Below, piece after piece: positions 30,499 to 32,759 of a DNA stretch of 32,759 nt (its first letter is position 1; each line of letters opens with the position of its first letter). Both the position numbers and the translations under genes were made by a program. The stretch is from an uncultured Eubacteriales bacterium (GTDB taxonomy: Bacteria; Bacillota; Clostridia; Oscillospirales; Acutalibacteraceae), in NCBI GenBank assembly GCA_934525065.1, contig CAKSYX010000020.1, positions 1-32,759 of the forward strand, written 5' to 3'. Under the pieces are notes generated by a model. The model saw only the letters and a list, made by a program, of their open reading frames with translations. It searched no databases and was not told the origin of the DNA.

Positions 30499-31677
30499 TC
30501 AATAAGTTGAGCTCATGTCCTCTTCAACACTTTCACACACAGTTTTCTTCAACCTTGAATTTTTAATTTTTTCGTTCAGAAGTTCAAGGTAAAGATCCTC
30601 GTCAAACGGAATTTCAATCGTTTTGTCAAGCCACGAGGAAAGGAAAGCGGCGTTTGAAATGATAAGTCCGTTGATTCCTTCAGCACCTTCGGCAATCAGC
30701 GGCTCGCCTCTCAGTATATGCGCCGCAAAAGCGTTGAGCACTCCCGGATGCTGCTCGTTGAGCCCGTCGGTTTCAATATCGCGCCATTTTCCGGGCAGCT
30801 TTGCAAAGCCTTTATCCGAGGTTTTGATGAATTCCTGCGTACTGCCTTCAAGCTCATACGCCGAAAGAGTGAATTTATCGGTACGCGGATCATTTTCGCA
30901 AATCAGCTTCGCCATGTCAAGTGTAATCTCAAGGCGGTTCGTGCCCGGGCAGTCGCCGGTAGTTGTGATAAATGTTCCGGTCGCTTTGTTCGGGTACTCG
31001 GCATAAATTGTTACATCATCCTCGACCTCAATGTCGTGCCACTTGCCCTCGTGGCAGAACGCTCTGATTTTAACGGGCATTCCGCAGATCCACTGCCAAA
31101 GATCAAGCTGATGCGGGCACTGATTGAGTATAACTCCGCCGCCTTCTCCGGACCACGTTGCACGCCATCCGCCGGAATTATAATACTGCTGCGTTCTGAA
31201 CCAGTCGGTGATTATCCACGAAACGCGGCGAATTTCACCGTATACCCCGCTCGACACAAGCTCCTTCAGTTTTCGGTAAACGCAGTTGGTGCGCTGGTTG
31301 AGCATGAGCGCATAAGTTTTGCCTGACTTTTCAGAAACGGCGATAAGCTCTCTGACCTGCTTTGTGTATACGCCGGCTGGCTTTTCGCTCATAACATGAA
31401 GACCGTTGTTCAGCGCTTCGATTGCAAGCGGCGGATGCGAGTAATGCGGCGTTGCGATGAGCACCGCTTCACAACGCCCGCTCTTCATAAGCTCCTGTGC
31501 GGTTGAAAAAGCGGCTGCACCCGGAAGTTTTTTCAAGGCCGCGGCAAGCCTTTTTTCGTCAATATCGGCAACACAGGTAATTTCAATTTCCTTCATTTTG
31601 CCTTCAAGATAGTTTTCTATATGAGCGCCGCCCATATTGCCGACACCGATTATTCCAAGCTTAAGTTTTCGTGCCAT
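30499..31677 (-). CDS. Gfo/Idh/MocA-family oxidoreductase, first gene of sugar cassette
   Basis: A 392-residue NAD(P)-dependent oxidoreductase. Rossmann motif LGIIGVGNMGGAHIENYL; EKP motif in MSEKPAGVYTKQ; C-terminal catalytic segment GEGGGVILNQCPHQLDLWQWICG. It is longer than its partner at 28597, with additional C-terminal sequence (FDEDLYLELLNEKIKN). ATG at 31677 is used, with GGAAAGG about 9 nt upstream; a TTG at 31701 is less likely. It starts the operon, followed by the TIM barrel after 14 bp. Together these genes suggest oxidation of a sugar/glycoside hydroxyl and later epimerisation or cleavage. Confidence 0.88.
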   Translation of the reverse strand: MARKLKLGIIGVGNMGGAHIENYLEGKMKEIEITCVADIDEKRLAAALKKLPGAAAFSTAQELMKSGRCEAVLIATPHYSHPPLAIEALNNGLHVMSEKPAGVYTKQVRELIAVSEKSGKTYALMLNQRTNCVYRKLKELVSSGVYGEIRRVSWIITDWFRTQQYYNSGGWRATWSGEGGGVILNQCPHQLDLWQWICGMPVKIRAFCHEGKWHDIEVEDDVTIYAEYPNKATGTFITTTGDCPGTNRLEITLDMAKLICENDPRTDKFTLSAYELEGSTQEFIKTSDKGFAKLPGKWRDIETDGLNEQHPGVLNAFAAHILRGEPLIAEGAEGINGLIISNAAFLSSWLDKTIEIPFDEDLYLELLNEKIKNSRLKKTVCESVEEDMSSTY

Positions 31678-31806
31678 ATTACCATACCTTTCCGGCCGCA
31701 ATAATAAGAAAAAGCCACGTCTGTTCCCGCAGCGGCCGAACGGGACGCAATTAACTTTTGCAGTTTAAAATCGGAACAACAATTCCAAATGAAATATTGA
31801 AGCAGA

Positions 31807-31819
31807 GCGCACCGTGCGC
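31807..31819. promoter_or_regulatory. 13-bp palindrome downstream of the sugar-cassette promoter
   Basis: GCGCACCGTGCGC is a perfect dyad around its central C, about 10-22 bases after the predicted transcription start. Its size and position suit an operator for a LacI/GntR-type repressor, but no such gene is in the window. Confidence 0.4.
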
Positions 31820-31835
31820 ATTCAAATTCAACTTG

Positions 31836-31864
31836 AGTATATCACTAAAGAAAAAGAATATCAA
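31836..31864 (-). promoter_or_regulatory. Promoter of the Gfo-TIM-Gfo operon
   Basis: On the minus strand TTGATA (31859-31864), 17 bp, TATACT (31836-31841). The leader of about 150 nt contains the GCGCACCGTGCGC dyad. Confidence 0.75.
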
Positions 31865-31917
31865 TAAACGAAACGCTAAAAAATACTTATATATTTGAAG
31901 TTTTTTTCAAAACACGG

Positions 31918-31946
31918 TTGTTTTATTCCGACAAATGATGTATAAT
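31918..31946 (+). promoter_or_regulatory. ireB promoter
   Basis: TTGTTT (31918-31923), 17 bp, TATAAT (31941-31946), giving a leader of about 55 nt. Confidence 0.7.
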
Positions 31947-32007
31947 GTTTAATCAACGGACGAACAAGAGCCGGAAGACATATTATACACCGAACGGAGG
32001 GTCAGAA

Positions 32008-32256
32008 ATGAAAGACTGCACCAGACAATTTACACTCAACCAAAACACGCCGGACGAGATGGAGGAGGTTTTAAAAGCCGTCTACGAAGCCTTGGTTGAA
32101 AAAGGATATAATCCCATTAACCAGATAGTCGGCTATATTCTTTCCGAAGACCCGACATACATTACTACCCACAACAACGCCCGCAGTCTGATTCGCAAAA
32201 TCGACCGCGATGAGCTTTTGCAGGAGCTTGTCAAAAGCTACCTTCAGGGTAAATAA
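32008..32256 (+). CDS. ireB: IreB-family regulatory phosphoprotein (UPF0297)
   Basis: An 82-residue cytosolic protein with the UPF0297 signatures EEVLKAVYEALVEKGYNPINQIVGYILSEDPTYIT and NNARSLIRKIDRDELLQELVKSYL. In Enterococcus, IreB is phosphorylated by the Ser/Thr kinase IreK at N-terminal threonines and affects cephalosporin resistance; here Thr residues lie in KDCTRQFTLNQNT. Start: ATG at 32008 with GGAGG 7 nt upstream; the longer reading from 31945 runs through the leader. The usual followers ruvX (yrrK) and a DUF1292 gene are not present; another small gene and a tRNA follow instead. Confidence 0.93.
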   Translation: MKDCTRQFTLNQNTPDEMEEVLKAVYEALVEKGYNPINQIVGYILSEDPTYITTHNNARSLIRKIDRDELLQELVKSYLQGK

Positions 32257-32276
32257 TTTTTGGGAGAAAAGGCACT

Positions 32277-32567
32277 ATGGCAGCAAAAAAGAAAAGTGAA
32301 TTTCTGATGTATAAGGATAAGCCGCTCGTCAGAAAAGGCAACACAATTTATTACGGCAGTCTCGGCGATGAATTTGTTCTTATGCTTCAGATTCTCAGCA
32401 CCAAAAGCGTTGACGGAATTGAAATGGCTGACCGCGTTTCCGTTCAACTTATCAACACCGACCCCAACGTCAGACCGCATGACAGAATTGCCCACAAGAC
32501 CGAGAAAAAGGGTCTTTATGCAGCTCTTGACATTGGCAGAATTTGGCTTGAAAGGGCCCTTGCATAA
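32277..32567 (+). CDS. Small conserved-looking protein of unknown function
   Basis: A 96-residue soluble protein, 20 bp after ireB and therefore probably co-transcribed. It begins AAKKKSEFLMYKDKPLVRKG, continues with a beta-rich middle (NTIYYGSLGDEFVLMLQIL, DRVSVQLINTDPNVRPHDRI) and ends in a helix (LYAALDIGRIWLERALA). No catalytic motif or membrane segment is visible. Composition and the good coding frame support a real gene. I cannot name the family. Confidence 0.82.
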   Translation: MAAKKKSEFLMYKDKPLVRKGNTIYYGSLGDEFVLMLQILSTKSVDGIEMADRVSVQLINTDPNVRPHDRIAHKTEKKGLYAALDIGRIWLERALA

Positions 32568-32578
32568 GCTTTAAAAAC

Positions 32579-32600
32579 GGCGGCAGTGAAAATTGCCGCC
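32579..32600 (+). terminator. Hairpin after the ireB operon
   Basis: GGCGGCA (32579-32585) pairs with TGCCGCC (32594-32600), followed by TTCTCTCTCC rather than a pure T run. A weak terminator or a processing hairpin just before the tRNA. Confidence 0.5.
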
Positions 32601-32608
32601 TTCTCTCT

Positions 32609-32685
32609 CCGCCCGTGGCGCAGTTGGATAACGCAGCAGATTCCGATTCTGAAGAACGGGGGTTCGAATCCCTCCGGGCGGGCCA
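32609..32685 (+). tRNA. tRNA-Arg (anticodon CCG)
   Basis: A 77-nt cloverleaf can be drawn: acceptor CCGCCCG with CGGGCGG, D arm GCG/CGC, anticodon loop TTCCGAT (anticodon CCG, reading CGG), T arm GGGGG-TTCGAAT-CCCTC, discriminator G and encoded CCA. The anticodon stem has one G-A mismatch at its first pair. Confidence 0.93.
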
Positions 32686-32719
32686 TAATGTGGAGACAAA
32701 AAAGATGTCTCTTGCGAAA

Positions 32720-32743
32720 AGCCCGATTATATCGGGCTTTTTT
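32720..32743 (+). terminator. Terminator after tRNA-Arg
   Basis: AGCCCGAT (32720-32727) pairs with ATCGGGCT (32731-32738), 3-nt loop, T run 32738-32743. A second small hairpin, GAGACA/TGTCTC, lies at 32693-32711. Confidence 0.88.
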
Positions 32744-32759
32744 GCTACCCAAACGGCGA

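Larger units (their letters stand above)
31678..32007. other. Divergent promoter interval
   Basis: No gene is present. It holds the promoter and leader of the sugar cassette (minus) and the promoter and leader of ireB (plus). Confidence 0.7.

Noticed and set aside
31945..32007. N-terminal extension of IreB
   Set aside because: It reads through the leader; IreB-like sequence starts at 32008 with GGAGG before it.
32516..32752. Minus-strand ORF of 78 codons containing ARPEGFEPPFFRIG
   Set aside because: It is the antisense translation of the tRNA-Arg gene, a well-known false protein (RPEGFEPP type).
1..32759. CRISPR array, prophage or intact insertion sequence
   Set aside because: No regularly spaced direct repeats, phage structural genes or transposase frames were found.

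Overview
The window looks like chromosomal DNA of an anaerobic, endospore-forming Firmicute of class Clostridia, most likely a gut Oscillospirales-type organism. The grounds are spoIIGA-sigE and cotJA/JB/JC (spore formation), an LPXTG/sortase pilus locus with SpaA/Cna-type domains (Gram-positive wall), an EFR1-type flavodoxin/ferredoxin protein, IreB, AGGAGG-like ribosome sites and TTGACA/TATAAT-like promoters. Taxonomy is inferred from gene content only.

Layout. 1-483: 3' part of a SLOG-like nucleotide-binding protein, cut by the window edge, with a strong terminator. 820-11187 (minus strand): a seven-gene sortase-dependent pilus operon read from a promoter near 11.28 kb. Its order is coiled-coil protein, dedicated type I signal peptidase, 1630-residue tip adhesin, major pilin (LPSTG), class C sortase, Cna-B basal pilin (IPRTG), second sortase. 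11569-13659: a secreted lipase-like alpha/beta hydrolase. 13939-14649 (plus): an orphan discoidin/fibronectin-III protein. 14719-19425 (minus): panE-like reductase, tsf, rpsB, sigE and spoIIGA. 19587-19679 (plus): a 30-codon peptide gene with complete expression signals. 19738-22559 (minus): two FAD-dependent oxidoreductases. 22736-25609 (minus): a DUF2975 - Xre regulator - DUF4173-type membrane protein operon. 25829-26921 (plus): cotJA, cotJB, cotJC. 27145-28246 (plus): a small unknown protein and an EFR1 protein. 28247-28596: a gene-free stretch with a long hairpin and repeat-like sequence. 28597-31677 (minus): a three-gene sugar-oxidation cassette (Gfo/Idh/MocA, TIM-barrel epimerase, Gfo/Idh/MocA). 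32008-32743 (plus): ireB, a small unknown gene and tRNA-Arg(CCG).

How genes work together. The pilus operon carries its own signal peptidase, two sortases and three wall-anchored subunits, so it can be read as a complete export, polymerisation and anchoring system. A 15-bp hairpin right after the major pilin gene may set the ratio of pilin to downstream sortase. The adhesin has the most unusual architecture: eleven Cys-His-x-His-Cys units at its N-terminus and a ricin-like trefoil that seems to be inserted into a SpaA domain. The Gfo/TIM/Gfo cassette fits oxidation and epimerisation of an unidentified sugar or glycoside.

No phage genes, CRISPR array or intact insertion sequence were seen. 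All functional calls rest on reading motifs by eye; no database search was run.
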